From Sphingomonas palmae (GTDB lineage: Bacteria > Pseudomonadota > Alphaproteobacteria > Sphingomonadales > Sphingomonadaceae), in contig NZ_FNZZ01000003.1 in NCBI RefSeq assembly GCF_900109565.1, positions 124,001 through 188,000 on the forward strand: a stretch of DNA of 64,000 bases, read 5' to 3'. Every line of letters starts with the position of its first letter. Within the stretch, counting starts at the first letter, position 1. The position numbers were made by a program, and so were the translations under genes. Positions 29,472-38,877 of this stretch are shown piece after piece. Under the pieces are notes generated by a model, which was not told the origin of the DNA, made no database searches, and saw only the letters and a program-made list of their open reading frames with translations.

Positions 29472-31160
29472 TCAGCGCGCGCAGGTGCTCGCCGCGCTCG
29501 AATCGAGATCGAGGCAGCGGCCGTCGAGCCCCGACACCGGCAGGTTGATCGTCGCCGCGAGCGTCGGGACAATGTCGACCGTCTCGACCGAGAGCGGCTG
29601 CTCGAACCCCGCAATCCCCTTGCGCCAGAACAGGATCGGTACGCGGCGATCGTAATCCCACGGCGAGCCGTGCGTCTCGACATAACCGGGACCGGGCTTG
29701 CTGATCGTCGTCACGCGCGGGCGCAGCAGGACGAGGAAGTCGCCCGACCGTGCGGGATCGAACGAGGCACGCGCGCGCTCAAGCAGTGTCCAGGTTTCGG
29801 GCGGGGTGGTCGGCATCGGCGTCGCCATGATCTGCTGACGCGTCAGCGCGGCAGCGACCTGCGGCTGCGCGGAGAAGCGCTTCACCGCTTCCGCGATCAC
29901 CGCAGGCCGGCGCGCGGGTGGTACGTCGTCGGCGACGTAGACGTCGCCTTCGCTGGCGAGCAGCACTGGCCCGGCGATCCCCATGTCGCGCCCGATCACG
30001 GCGCCGAGCGCCTTCGCGGTCACGTCGGCGTTGACGCGCGCCTCCATCGGCATCGCGCGCTGCTGCTGGCGCTCGGTCATGTCGTGCGCGCCGTGATCGG
30101 CGGTCAGCACGACCTCGTAATCGAGCCCCCATTGGTCGAGCTGCGCGAGAAAGCCGCCGAGCGAATGGTCGAGCTCGTTCATCTGGATGCACATCTCCGA
30201 CCCCTGCGTGCCGAAGGTGTGGCCGATGTAATCGGTCGCCGAGGCGCCGACCGAGATGATGTCGGTCTGCGGTCCGCGGCCGAGCTTCATGTCGCCGATC
30301 AGCGCGGCGGCGAGCGCGAATACCGCGCCGTCGCTCGCTGGCGAGGCGCGGAACGCCTTGGCGTCGCCCGCCTGACGCTCGAAGCGTCCGGTGCCGAGCG
30401 TCTGGTCACCGACCTGCACCGGCCGCGCGATCGGTTGGCAATAGGCGGGCAGTTCAAGCCCGGCCTGCGGTCGCGCGATCAGCGCCGTCACTGCGGCATT
30501 CGCGCGCTCGACCGCCGCGGGGGCCTTGCGCCCGTCGTAGGAGATGAAGTCCTTGCCGCCCCAGAACCACAGCTCGTCGACCTTGTGCCCGCCCATCATG
30601 ATCGCGGCGCGGTCCTTGCCCGCGACCGAGACGACGCGGGTGCGCGGATCGCGCGCCTTCATCATCTCGCCCAGCGTCGGCACCTTAAGGTGGACGTCGC
30701 TCGGCACGTATTTCTCGTGATCGCTGCCCGCCGCGCGCTCATCCTCGGCGCAATAGACCTGCTTGTCCTCGCGGCCCGCCTTTTGGTCGATCCAGGTGTT
30801 GGCGACGATCCCGGTATGTGCCGGGCGCATGCCGGTCAGGATCGTCGAGTGACCCGGGCACGTCTCGGTCGCGGCATGGCTCTGGTAGCCGGAGGGGAAC
30901 ACCGCGCCGGTCAAAAGGCGCGCAAAGCCGTCGGTGAAATGGTTGCGATACTGCGCGAACAGGTCGGCGGAGAATTGATCGACCGAGATCGCGACGATCA
31001 GTTTCGGTGCCGTGCGCGGTGCGGCGGGTGCGGCGGCCTCGCTCTTCGGCGCCACCGGCGGCGCGGCGGGGGTGGCTTCACGCGCCTCGCGTGAATTTTG
31101 CGCGGTGGCCGGCAGGGTCAGCGCGGAGGAGAGGAGCAGCGCGGCGGCGAGGGCTTTCAT
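29472..31160 (-). CDS. Sphingomonas-type alkaline phosphatase (PhoK/SPAP-like)
   Basis: 562 residues. A signal peptide (LAAALLLSSALTLPATAQ) and an Ala/Pro-rich linker precede the catalytic domain. The zinc-binding Asp is in IVAISVDQFSADLF and the Thr nucleophile is in HAATETCPGHST (residues about 95-106); SATDYIGHTFG and LTADHGAHD complete the two-metal site of the PafA/SPAP branch of the alkaline phosphatase superfamily. Secreted SPAP/PhoK enzymes of Sphingomonas hydrolyse phosphomonoesters at high pH. The ATG at 31160 is the signal-peptide start. I see no Pho box in the 62 bp before it. Confidence 0.9.
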   Translation of the reverse strand: MKALAAALLLSSALTLPATAQNSREAREATPAAPPVAPKSEAAAPAAPRTAPKLIVAISVDQFSADLFAQYRNHFTDGFARLLTGAVFPSGYQSHAATETCPGHSTILTGMRPAHTGIVANTWIDQKAGREDKQVYCAEDERAAGSDHEKYVPSDVHLKVPTLGEMMKARDPRTRVVSVAGKDRAAIMMGGHKVDELWFWGGKDFISYDGRKAPAAVERANAAVTALIARPQAGLELPAYCQPIARPVQVGDQTLGTGRFERQAGDAKAFRASPASDGAVFALAAALIGDMKLGRGPQTDIISVGASATDYIGHTFGTQGSEMCIQMNELDHSLGGFLAQLDQWGLDYEVVLTADHGAHDMTERQQQRAMPMEARVNADVTAKALGAVIGRDMGIAGPVLLASEGDVYVADDVPPARRPAVIAEAVKRFSAQPQVAAALTRQQIMATPMPTTPPETWTLLERARASFDPARSGDFLVLLRPRVTTISKPGPGYVETHGSPWDYDRRVPILFWRKGIAGFEQPLSVETVDIVPTLAATINLPVSGLDGRCLDLDSSAASTCAR

Positions 31161-31222
31161 GCGGGTACCTTGATGGAGGCGGGGGTGCAAAGCGGGGGTC
31201 GCCCGGCTATGAGCCGGGGTCG

Positions 31223-33253
31223 ATGGTCAGGCAAGCTGTGCGCGCGGCGCTTTTCATTCTGATGACGCTGGCGGCGGCGCTGTCACCGACGGCGTCGGCG
31301 CAGGCGCCGGGCGCCAAACACATCCGCTTGAACCTGGTCGCCGAGAGCGAGCGGCCGCGCGCGGGCTCGACCGTGCGAATGGCGTTCGAGGCAGCGCCCG
31401 AGGCAGGCTGGCACGGTTACTGGAAGAATCCGGGCGATGCGGGGGTCGAGACGCAGGTGGCGTGGACGCTGCCCGCGGGAGCGAGCGCGGGGCCGCTGCG
31501 GTATCCGGTACCGGGGCGGCTGCTGATCGCGGGGCTGATGAACTACGTCTACGAGCGACCGTTCGCGCTCCTCGCCGACGTGACGCTGCCCGCCGGGCTC
31601 GCCGCGGGCACGCGCCTGCCGATCGCGGCGAAGCTCACCTATCTCGTCTGTACCGAGCAGATCTGCGTGCCCGAGCAGCAGGACGTCGCGACGAGCGTGA
31701 CGATCGGCGACGGCACGATCACGCCCGAACGGCGTGCGAGCTTCGATGCCCACGCGCGCGCGATCCCGCGTCCGCTCGGCTCGCCTGCCACCTATGAGGT
31801 CGAGCAGGGCCGGTTGCGATTGTCGGTTCCCTATCCCGCCGACGCGTCGCTGGGGCAGGCGTGGTTCTACCCCGCGGCGGGCGGCGTGATCGACATGGCC
31901 GCGCCGCAGCAGGTGACGCGCGACGGCGACCGCGTGGTGATCGAGACCAAACCCGCGGCGACCGCGCCGACGGGTCGAATCGAGGGCGTGCTGGGAACCG
32001 CCGACGGGCAGGGTTTCGCGCTGTCGGCGACGCCCGGCACCGTTGCCGCGGGCAAGGCGGGCGGCGGCGTATGGGCGGCGGCGCTGATCGCGTTCGGCGG
32101 CGCGTTGCTCGGCGGGTTGCTGCTTAACGTCATGCCGTGCGTCTTCCCGATCCTGAGCCTAAAGGCGCTGAGCCTCGCCAAGTCGGGCGAGAGCGAGACG
32201 CACGCGCGCGCCGAGGCGCTGGCGTATACCGCGGGCGTGGTGCTCGTCTGCCTCGCGCTCGGCGGGATACTCCTCGCACTGCGCGCCGGAGGGGCGAGTG
32301 CCGGCTGGGCGTTCCAGTTGCAGGACCCGCGCGTCGTCGGCGTGCTCTTGATTTTGGTCGCCGCGATCGCGCTAAACCTGGCGGGGCTGTTCGAGCTGCC
32401 GACGCCGCGCTTCGCGAGCGCTGGCGGTATTGGGGGCGCGTTCATGACCGGGGCGCTCGCCGCGTTCGTCGCGACGCCGTGCACGGGGCCGTTCATGGGC
32501 GCGGCGCTGGGCGCGGCGCTGGTGCTGCCCGCGGTGGCGGCGATGGCAGTGTTCGCCGGACTGGGCCTCGGCATCGCGCTGCCGTTCCTGCTGATCGGCT
32601 TCGTGCCCGCGCTCAGGCGGCGACTGCCGCGCCCGGGAGTGTGGATGCAGCGGCTGCGCCATATCCTGTCGGTGCCGATGTTCCTGACTGCGCTCGCCCT
32701 CGCCTGGGTGCTCGGGCGGCAGGCGGGGGTCAACGGCATGACGCTGGGGCTGGCGGCGGTGCTGATCGCGAGCCTGGGGCTGTGGTGGACCGGGCGGCGG
32801 CAGCATGCCGGGCACGAGCGCGCAGGGCTGCCCGCAGGTGTCGCGCTCGCACTCGCGCTCGCGGGCGTGCTGCTGGTCCGCGCGGCGCCTGGCGGGGCCG
32901 CCAGCGTCGCCGCGCTGCCGGGCGCGGAGCCGTTCAGCGAAGCCCGGCTCGCCGCGTTGCAGGCGCAAGGGCGACCGGTGTTCGCTTATTTTACCGCAGA
33001 CTGGTGCCTGACGTGCAAGGTGAACGAGAAAGCGGCGATCGAGACGCAGGCGGTGGCCGACGCGTTCAAGCGCGGCAACGTCGCGGTGCTGGTCGGCGAC
33101 TGGACCGACGGCGACCCGACGCTCGGCCGCTTTATCGAACGCCACAACCGTGCGGGCGTGCCGCTGTACCTGTGGTACGCCAAAGGCGCGCAGAGTCCGC
33201 GCGTGCTGCCGCAGATTCTCACCAAAGCGACGCTGACCGACCTGGCGACCTGA
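31223..33253 (+). CDS. DsbD/ScsB-type protein-disulfide reductase
   Basis: 676 residues in three parts. After a signal peptide comes a periplasmic domain with the cysteine pair VCTEQICVPEQQ (near residue 148). An eight-helix electron-transfer domain follows, with N-V-M-P-C-V-F-P-I and V-A-T-P-C-T-G-P-F-M-G, the two intramembrane cysteines. The C-terminal thioredoxin-like domain has ADWCLTCKVNEKAA. It carries reducing power from cytoplasmic thioredoxin to periplasmic proteins. The large first domain is closer to the ScsB/DUF255-type subgroup than to classical DsbD. The ATG at 31223 gives a complete signal peptide. Divergent from the phosphatase gene. Confidence 0.88.
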   Translation: MVRQAVRAALFILMTLAAALSPTASAQAPGAKHIRLNLVAESERPRAGSTVRMAFEAAPEAGWHGYWKNPGDAGVETQVAWTLPAGASAGPLRYPVPGRLLIAGLMNYVYERPFALLADVTLPAGLAAGTRLPIAAKLTYLVCTEQICVPEQQDVATSVTIGDGTITPERRASFDAHARAIPRPLGSPATYEVEQGRLRLSVPYPADASLGQAWFYPAAGGVIDMAAPQQVTRDGDRVVIETKPAATAPTGRIEGVLGTADGQGFALSATPGTVAAGKAGGGVWAAALIAFGGALLGGLLLNVMPCVFPILSLKALSLAKSGESETHARAEALAYTAGVVLVCLALGGILLALRAGGASAGWAFQLQDPRVVGVLLILVAAIALNLAGLFELPTPRFASAGGIGGAFMTGALAAFVATPCTGPFMGAALGAALVLPAVAAMAVFAGLGLGIALPFLLIGFVPALRRRLPRPGVWMQRLRHILSVPMFLTALALAWVLGRQAGVNGMTLGLAAVLIASLGLWWTGRRQHAGHERAGLPAGVALALALAGVLLVRAAPGGAASVAALPGAEPFSEARLAALQAQGRPVFAYFTADWCLTCKVNEKAAIETQAVADAFKRGNVAVLVGDWTDGDPTLGRFIERHNRAGVPLYLWYAKGAQSPRVLPQILTKATLTDLAT

Positions 33254-33336
33254 CGCTATCATGCTGCCCTGCTCTTGTGCAGTGCAGCTTTGTTCCCCAG
33301 CATGCGGCCAAATCGCTGCGGGAGCGTTACGACCTC

Positions 33337-34869
33337 ATGGGGACACCGGCATTCGACGAGATCATGGGACCACCCGAGCGCGAGGGGGCCCGAGGCGAAC
33401 TGGTCGACCTGTGCCACTGGCTCCAAGCCACCCCCGCCGAAGAGTTGCGTCGGCGTCAGGAAGCGGCCGAGACGACGTTCCGGCAGCTCGGCATCACCTT
33501 CGCGGTCTACGGCGATAGCGACGCGTCCGAACGCATCATCCCGTTTGACATCGTGCCGCGCATCTTTCTCGCGCGCGAATGGGCGCGGTTGTCCGAAGGG
33601 CTGATCCAGCGCGTCGAGGCAATCAACGCGTTCCTGCACGACATTTACGGTGAGCGCCGCATCCTCAAGGAAGCCGTGCTGCCCGAGGACCTGATCCTCG
33701 GTAACGCGCAGTTCCGTCCCGAGATCGCCGGCATCCGCCCGCCCCACGACGTGTGGGCGCACATCTGCGGCATCGATCTGGTCAGGACCGGGCCCGACGA
33801 CTTCTTCGTGCTGGAGGATAACGCCCGCACGCCCTCGGGGGTCAGCTACATGCTGGAGAACCGCGAGGCGATGGTGCGGCTGTGCCCCGAGCTGTTCTCG
33901 CAATTCCGCGTCGCCGCTGTCGACAGCTATCCCGACATGCTGCTCGAGACGATGCGGTCGGTCTCCCCGCGCGGCTGCGGGCAGAACCCGACCTGCGTCG
34001 TGCTGACGCCGGGCCACTATAATTCGGCCTATTACGAGCACAGCTTTCTCGCCGATTCGATGGGAGTCGAACTGGTCGAGGCGGCCGATCTCGTCGTCGA
34101 CGACGACGTCGTCTACATGCGGACGATCGCGGGGCGGGTGAAGGTCGACGTCATCTACCGCCGCGTCGACGACGATTTCCTCGATCCTCTCGTCTTCCGC
34201 CCCGACTCGATGCTGGGCGTACCCGGGCTAATCGCCGCCTATGCTGCGGGCAACGTCGCGATCATCAACGCGCCAGGCAATGGCATCGCGGACGACAAGG
34301 CGATCTACAGCTACATGCCCGAGATCGTGCGCTTTTACTCCGGTGGCGAGGCGAAGCTGCCCAATGTCGAGACGTGGCGCTGCCGCGAGCCTCAGGCGCT
34401 GAAATACGTGCTCGACCATCTGGACGAACTCGTCGTGAAGCTGGTTGACGGCTCGGGCGGCTACGGCATGCTGGTCGGGCCGACCGCGAGCGCCGCCGAG
34501 ATCGAGCGCTTTCGCGCCGCGCTCGTCGCCGAGCCGCACCGCTACATCGCGCAGCCGACGCTGGCGCTCTCCACGGTCCCGACGCTCGCCGACGCGGGCC
34601 TCGCGCCGCGCCACGTCGATTTCCGCCCGTTCGTGCTGACGGGATCGAAGGGCGTGAAGGTCGTCCCCGGCGGGCTGACGCGCGTCGCGCTCAAGGAAGG
34701 ATCGCTGGTCGTCAATTCGAGCCAGGGCGGCGGCACCAAGGACTCGTTCGTGCTGATGGACGATGCCAAGGCGATGACGCAGACGATGGGCGGCATGACG
34801 CAGTCGATCGGACCGGACGGGATGGTCCAGACGCTCGGCGGCGCCGACCTGACGCGGGAGGTGCGCTGA
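33337..34869 (+). CDS. circularly permuted type 2 ATP-grasp protein
   Basis: 510 residues of the DUF404/DUF407 family. Diagnostic segments are FAVYGDSDASERIIPFDIVP, VEAINAFLHDIYGERRILKE, VLEDNARTPSGVSYMLENRE, NAPGNGIADDKAIYSYMPEI and ELVVKLVDGSGGYGMLVGPT. Members are predicted to ligate an amino group to a carboxyl group using ATP, in peptide-like metabolite synthesis or protein modification, and occur beside alpha-E and transglutaminase genes, as here. The start ATG at 33337 is the best available; GGGAG lies about a dozen bases upstream, and GTG/TTG starts slightly upstream are possible. The actual substrate is unknown. Confidence 0.88.
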   Translation: MGTPAFDEIMGPPEREGARGELVDLCHWLQATPAEELRRRQEAAETTFRQLGITFAVYGDSDASERIIPFDIVPRIFLAREWARLSEGLIQRVEAINAFLHDIYGERRILKEAVLPEDLILGNAQFRPEIAGIRPPHDVWAHICGIDLVRTGPDDFFVLEDNARTPSGVSYMLENREAMVRLCPELFSQFRVAAVDSYPDMLLETMRSVSPRGCGQNPTCVVLTPGHYNSAYYEHSFLADSMGVELVEAADLVVDDDVVYMRTIAGRVKVDVIYRRVDDDFLDPLVFRPDSMLGVPGLIAAYAAGNVAIINAPGNGIADDKAIYSYMPEIVRFYSGGEAKLPNVETWRCREPQALKYVLDHLDELVVKLVDGSGGYGMLVGPTASAAEIERFRAALVAEPHRYIAQPTLALSTVPTLADAGLAPRHVDFRPFVLTGSKGVKVVPGGLTRVALKEGSLVVNSSQGGGTKDSFVLMDDAKAMTQTMGGMTQSIGPDGMVQTLGGADLTREVR

Positions 34870-35804
34870 TGCTCAGCCGGACCGCCGCGTCGCTCTACTG
34901 GCTCGGGCGCTATCTGGAGCGTGCCGATTTCATCGCGCGGCTGGTCGAGGCGACGGTGCGGCTCGACGTGCTGTCGTCGCGGCCCGCGGGCGAGGCGGCG
35001 TGGCGTTCCGCGCTGGCGGTGACCGACACCGAGGCCGCGTTCGAGGCGAGCGGCGCGCCGCTGACGCGCGAGGCGGTGGTCGGCTTCCTCATCACCGACG
35101 CGACGCATCCCGGATCGATCGTCCGCTGTCTCGCCGCGGCGCGCGACAATGCGCGCGCGGTGCGCACCGCGCTCAGCCGCGAGGCGTGGAGCGCGATCAA
35201 CAGCGCGTGGCTGATCTTCGACCGCCGCGTGTCGCCGCTCGACTCGGTCGCGACGCTCGGGCTGGTCGACAAGGTCAAGGCGGAGACGCGCGGGTTCGAA
35301 GGCGCGGTGCACCGCATGCTGCGCAACCAGACGACGTTGTTCATCCGCCTGGGTCAGGTGATCGAGCGTGCCGACGACACCGCGCGGCTGCTCGACGTCA
35401 AATACCACCTGCTGCTGCCCGCGGGCGAGCCGGTCGGCGGTACGGTCGACCGCGACCAGTGGACCACCATCCTGCAGACGGTGTCGGCGGTGACCGCCTA
35501 TCGCTGGCTCTACAATGACGGATTGCAGCCCGCAAATGTCATCGACCTGCTGCTCAGCCGTACCGAGTTGCCGCGCAGCCTGGCGGGATCGATCGACGAG
35601 ACGGTGTCGATCCTGAACGCACTCGCCAAGTCGCTCGGCGGGCAGGGCGAGGCCGACCGGATGGCGCGCGGGCGGCACCAGCGCACGCTCCACACGCGCA
35701 CCGGCGACGTGATCGCCTCGGGGCTGCACCAGCATGTGGAGGCGCTCATCACCGAGAACGACCACTTGCACGCGGCGATCGGTCGCCAGTTCAAGTTCAA
35801 CTGA
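34869..35804 (+). CDS. alpha-E domain protein (DUF403)
   Basis: 311 residues, almost wholly helical. It starts with LSRTAASLYWLGRYLERADF, the family hallmark, and contains LIFDRRVSPLDSVATLGLVD and TTLFIRLGQVIERADDTARL. Alpha-E proteins always seem to accompany the permuted ATP-grasp and are predicted to act as its partner or peptide acceptor; no activity has been shown that I know of. The start overlaps the ATP-grasp stop (TGATG) and the stop lies one base before the next start, so all three proteins are made together. Confidence 0.9.
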   Translation: MLSRTAASLYWLGRYLERADFIARLVEATVRLDVLSSRPAGEAAWRSALAVTDTEAAFEASGAPLTREAVVGFLITDATHPGSIVRCLAAARDNARAVRTALSREAWSAINSAWLIFDRRVSPLDSVATLGLVDKVKAETRGFEGAVHRMLRNQTTLFIRLGQVIERADDTARLLDVKYHLLLPAGEPVGGTVDRDQWTTILQTVSAVTAYRWLYNDGLQPANVIDLLLSRTELPRSLAGSIDETVSILNALAKSLGGQGEADRMARGRHQRTLHTRTGDVIASGLHQHVEALITENDHLHAAIGRQFKFN

Positions 35805-35805
35805 G

Positions 35806-36609
35806 ATGCGGCTGTCGATCGATCATCGCACGACCTATCGCTTCAGCGAGCCGCAGGCGCGCGTGGTGCAGTTGCTGCGCATGACGCCGCGCAACACGCA
35901 CGACCAGATCGTCGCCGACTGGCACATCGCGCTCGACTGCGACGCGCGCATCACCGAGGGGCAGGACGGGTTCGGCAACGCGACCACGATGCTCTACATC
36001 GACGGGCCGGTCGAGCGAATCGACCTGTCGGTGACGGGCGAGGTGGTGACGAGCCACTCCGACGGCGTGCTGCACGGCACGCTGGAGCCGCTGCCCGCGC
36101 GGCTGTTCCTGCGCGACACGCCGATGACGCGCGCGGACGCCGCGATCACCGAGTTCGCGCGGGACGTGCTGGGTGAAGAGCCGGGCACGGTGGCGGCGCT
36201 TCACCGCCTCAATCGTGCGGTCGGCGAGCGATTCACGCCGGCGCGGGGACGACCCGAGGCGGGGCTGGCGGTCGCGGACGCGTTCGCGCGCGAGACCGCG
36301 ACGGCGCGTGACCTGGCACACGTCTTCATCGCCGCAGCGCGCGCGTGCGGCGTGCCGGCGCGATACGTTTCAGGCTATTGCGACCGCCACGATGGCGACC
36401 GACCTGCCCCGCACGGCTGGGCCGACGCGTGGATCGACGGCCTCGGCTGGGTCGGGTTCGACCCGATGCTGCGTCTGTCACCCGAGGAGCATCACGTTCG
36501 CGTCGCGGTCGGCTTCGATTCGGTCGGCGCCTCGCCGGTTGCGGGCACGCGGATGGGCGAGGGGGACGAGTGCCTCGACGTGGCCGTCAACGTCACCCGC
36601 GAGGGCTGA
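35806..36609 (+). CDS. transglutaminase-like protein lacking the catalytic cysteine
   Basis: 267 residues. The N-terminal beta domain (LSIDHRTTYRFSEPQARVVQ, with DGFGNATTMLYIDGPVERID) and the transglutaminase core (AARACGVPARYVSGY, then PHGWADAWIDGLGWVGFDPM) are those of the bacterial transglutaminase family found with the ATP-grasp/alpha-E pair. At the position of the usual G-V-C-Q/R-D motif the sequence reads A-T-A-R-D-L-A-H (codons about 36300-36323), so the nucleophile is Ala; the His and Asp positions seem kept. It is probably a non-catalytic binding protein or has a changed chemistry. Third gene of the operon. Confidence 0.85.
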   Translation: MRLSIDHRTTYRFSEPQARVVQLLRMTPRNTHDQIVADWHIALDCDARITEGQDGFGNATTMLYIDGPVERIDLSVTGEVVTSHSDGVLHGTLEPLPARLFLRDTPMTRADAAITEFARDVLGEEPGTVAALHRLNRAVGERFTPARGRPEAGLAVADAFARETATARDLAHVFIAAARACGVPARYVSGYCDRHDGDRPAPHGWADAWIDGLGWVGFDPMLRLSPEEHHVRVAVGFDSVGASPVAGTRMGEGDECLDVAVNVTREG

Positions 36610-36612
36610 AAC

Positions 36613-37389
36613 TCACGCGGGCTGGGTGACCCGCGCCGAGGCCGGTTCGATCGCATCTTCTTCCAGCAGCGACCAGCCGCGCGGGCCGAGGACCTCGATC
36701 GGGCGATAGCGCGTCTTGTACGCCATTCGCGCCGATCCCTTCACCCAGTAACCCAGATAAACATAATCGAGCCCGGCCTCGCGCGCGCGCTGGATATGAT
36801 CGAGGATGATCATGTTGCCCAGACCCGGCCACGCCTTGTCGTCGGGATCGAAGAAGCTGTAGATCATCGACAAGCCGTCGGCCTGCCGGTCGGTCAGGCA
36901 AGCACCGATCAGCTGCCCCGGCGCATCGCCGACAGCGGGCGTGCGATATTCGACGATGACCGAGTTGACCGGCGACTGCTCGACCATGTCGGCATAGTCC
37001 ATCTCGTCCATGCCCACCATGCCGCCGGTCGGGTGACGCGCGGCGAGGTAGCGGCGCAGCAGCTGATATTGCTCGTCGGTCGCCCATGGACGGCAGGCGC
37101 TGATCTCGACCTGACCGTGGCGGCGCATCAGCTTGCGCTGCGTCGCATTGGCGCGAAACTCGCGTGCCAGGACGCGTACCGACACGCAGGCCGCGCATCC
37201 CGCACACGACGGACGATAGGCGACCGACTGGCTGCGACGAAAACCGATCCGCCCGAGCGCATCGTTCAGCTCGGCCGCGTGCGGACCCGACAGCTCGGTA
37301 AACACCTTCCGCTCCTGCCGCCCGGGCAGGTACGGGCACGGCTGCGGGCTCGTCACGAAGAAGCGCGGAAAACGAAAGGGCGCGGTCAC
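36613..37389 (-). CDS. bpt: aspartate/glutamate leucyl- or arginyl-transferase
   Basis: 258 residues. The N-terminal Ate domain contains [18 protein letters not shown] and a cysteine cluster [13 protein letters not shown], and the GNAT-like C-terminal half has [20 protein letters not shown] and [20 protein letters not shown]. It transfers an amino acid from tRNA to acidic N-termini, marking proteins for ClpSAP. Bpt (Leu) and Ate (Arg) share this family; the bacterial form is usually called Bpt. The GTG at 37389, preceded by GGAGAA, is preferred to the TTG at 37395. It converges on the transglutaminase gene with three bases between stops. Confidence 0.9.
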   Translation of the reverse strand: MTAPFRFPRFFVTSPQPCPYLPGRQERKVFTELSGPHAAELNDALGRIGFRRSQSVAYRPSCAGCAACVSVRVLAREFRANATQRKLMRRHGQVEISACRPWATDEQYQLLRRYLAARHPTGGMVGMDEMDYADMVEQSPVNSVIVEYRTPAVGDAPGQLIGACLTDRQADGLSMIYSFFDPDDKAWPGLGNMIILDHIQRAREAGLDYVYLGYWVKGSARMAYKTRYRPIEVLGPRGWSLLEEDAIEPASARVTQPA

Positions 37390-37520
37390 CGCCAACGATT
37401 CTCCAATGGGGCGTGGTCCTGAACGCCCATGTCACGCATATGAATCGCGGACGCCACGGTGAAAAGCGGCTTTACCACGATTGTGGGTTAACGCGGCCTC
37501 GGCGCTACAGCGCGAAAGGT

Positions 37521-38777
37521 TCAGGCGAGCTCGACCGCGCTCACCTCATAGCCCGCACCGCGCAGTGCGGCCACCAGCGTGTCGAGATGCGCGCGGTCGC
37601 GCGCCTCGCACTCGATGTCGGTGATCAACCCCTTCGCCGGCAGCGTGGTGAACACGCGCTGGTGGTAGACTTCGATGATGTTGATGCGTTCCTGATCGAA
37701 GATGCGCGCGACGTTGAACAACGCGCCGGGCTGATCCTGCAACCGGATGCGCAGCCGCGCGAGCCGGCCCGACCGCGCGAGGTCGCGCAGCAGCACGTTG
37801 GCGAGCAGCCGCGTGTCGATGTTGCCGCCGCACAGCACCACGCCGACGGTCCGACCCTTGAAGCGGTCGGGATGCTGAAGCAGCGCGGCGAGCCCGGCCG
37901 CACCCGCGCCCTCCACCACCGTCTTCTCGATCTGGAGCAGCAGGCTGACCGCTTCCTCCAGACTACGCTCGGACACGAGCACGATGTCGTCGACCAGCTC
38001 GCGCACCATCATCGAGGTGATGCCGCCCGGCTCCTTGACCGCGATACCCTCCGCCAGCGTATCGCCCGCGCAGGGCATCGTCGTGCCGTTCACGCGGTTG
38101 TACATCGAGGGGTAGAGTTCGGCCTCGACGCCGACGACCTCGATCGCGCGATCGGCGCCGCGCGCGACGGTCGCCATGCCCGAGATCAGCCCGCCGCCGC
38201 CGATCGGCACCACCAGCGTGTCGATCTCGGGTACGTCGGCCAGCATTTCGACCGCGACCGTGCCGGTGCCCGCGATGATGCGCGGATCGTCGAACGGGTG
38301 GACGAAGGTGTAGCCATGCTCCGCCTCGAGCACGCGCGCGTGCGCGTAGGCGGCGTCGAACGTCTCGCCCTCCAAGATCACGGTCGCTCCGTGCCCCTTG
38401 GTCTGCGTCACCTTCACGATCGGCGTGTTGCGCGGCATCACGATCGTCGCGGGCACGCCCAGGCGATTGGCGTGATAGGCGAGGCCCTGCGCGTGGTTGC
38501 CCGCCGACGCCGCGATTACGCCCTTCGCGCGCGCTTCGTCGGAGAGTTGCAGCAGCGTATTGAGCGCGCCGCGCTCCTTGTAGGCGGCGGTGAACTGGAG
38601 GTTCTCGAATTTCAGGTACACGGTCGCGCCGGTCAGCTGGCTGAGCGTGCGGCTGATCAGCGTCGGCGTGCGCACCACCTGATCCTCGATCCGCCGGTGC
38701 GCCGCCGCGACATCGGCGCAGGTGACGGGGAGCGTAGTGCCCGAAGACGGGGCGTCGGATGCGAGCTGGGTGGCCAT
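37521..38777 (-). CDS. ilvA: threonine ammonia-lyase
   Basis: 418 residues. The PLP lysine is in LQFTAAYKERGALNTLLQL, with SAGNHAQGLAYHA and the phosphate-binding PIGGGGLISGMATVA. A C-terminal ACT-type regulatory domain (RLRIRLQDQPGALFNVARIF onward) suggests feedback control. The enzyme deaminates threonine to 2-oxobutyrate for isoleucine synthesis; the shape also fits the catabolic/biosynthetic IlvA-TdcB hybrid group. The ATG at 38777 (MATQLASD) is preferred over one 57 bp upstream. Single leftward gene. Confidence 0.92.
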   Translation of the reverse strand: MATQLASDAPSSGTTLPVTCADVAAAHRRIEDQVVRTPTLISRTLSQLTGATVYLKFENLQFTAAYKERGALNTLLQLSDEARAKGVIAASAGNHAQGLAYHANRLGVPATIVMPRNTPIVKVTQTKGHGATVILEGETFDAAYAHARVLEAEHGYTFVHPFDDPRIIAGTGTVAVEMLADVPEIDTLVVPIGGGGLISGMATVARGADRAIEVVGVEAELYPSMYNRVNGTTMPCAGDTLAEGIAVKEPGGITSMMVRELVDDIVLVSERSLEEAVSLLLQIEKTVVEGAGAAGLAALLQHPDRFKGRTVGVVLCGGNIDTRLLANVLLRDLARSGRLARLRIRLQDQPGALFNVARIFDQERINIIEVYHQRVFTTLPAKGLITDIECEARDRAHLDTLVAALRGAGYEVSAVELA

Positions 38778-38877
38778 CCACGCGCCGTAGCGGAATGCGC
38801 GGGCGAGAGGAACACCCGCGATATTTGGCTGCACATGGTAGGGGAACGCGACCCGTCACCTCGGCATTGAAGAACGA

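Noticed and set aside
32137..33336. Long 5' extension of the ATP-grasp frame across dsbD
   Set aside because: The extension is the out-of-frame shadow of the DsbD-type gene; the ATP-grasp family starts near 33337.
37413..38870. 485-codon plus-strand frame opposite ilvA
   Set aside because: ilvA on the minus strand has full catalytic motifs; the plus-strand frame is Arg/His-rich and featureless.
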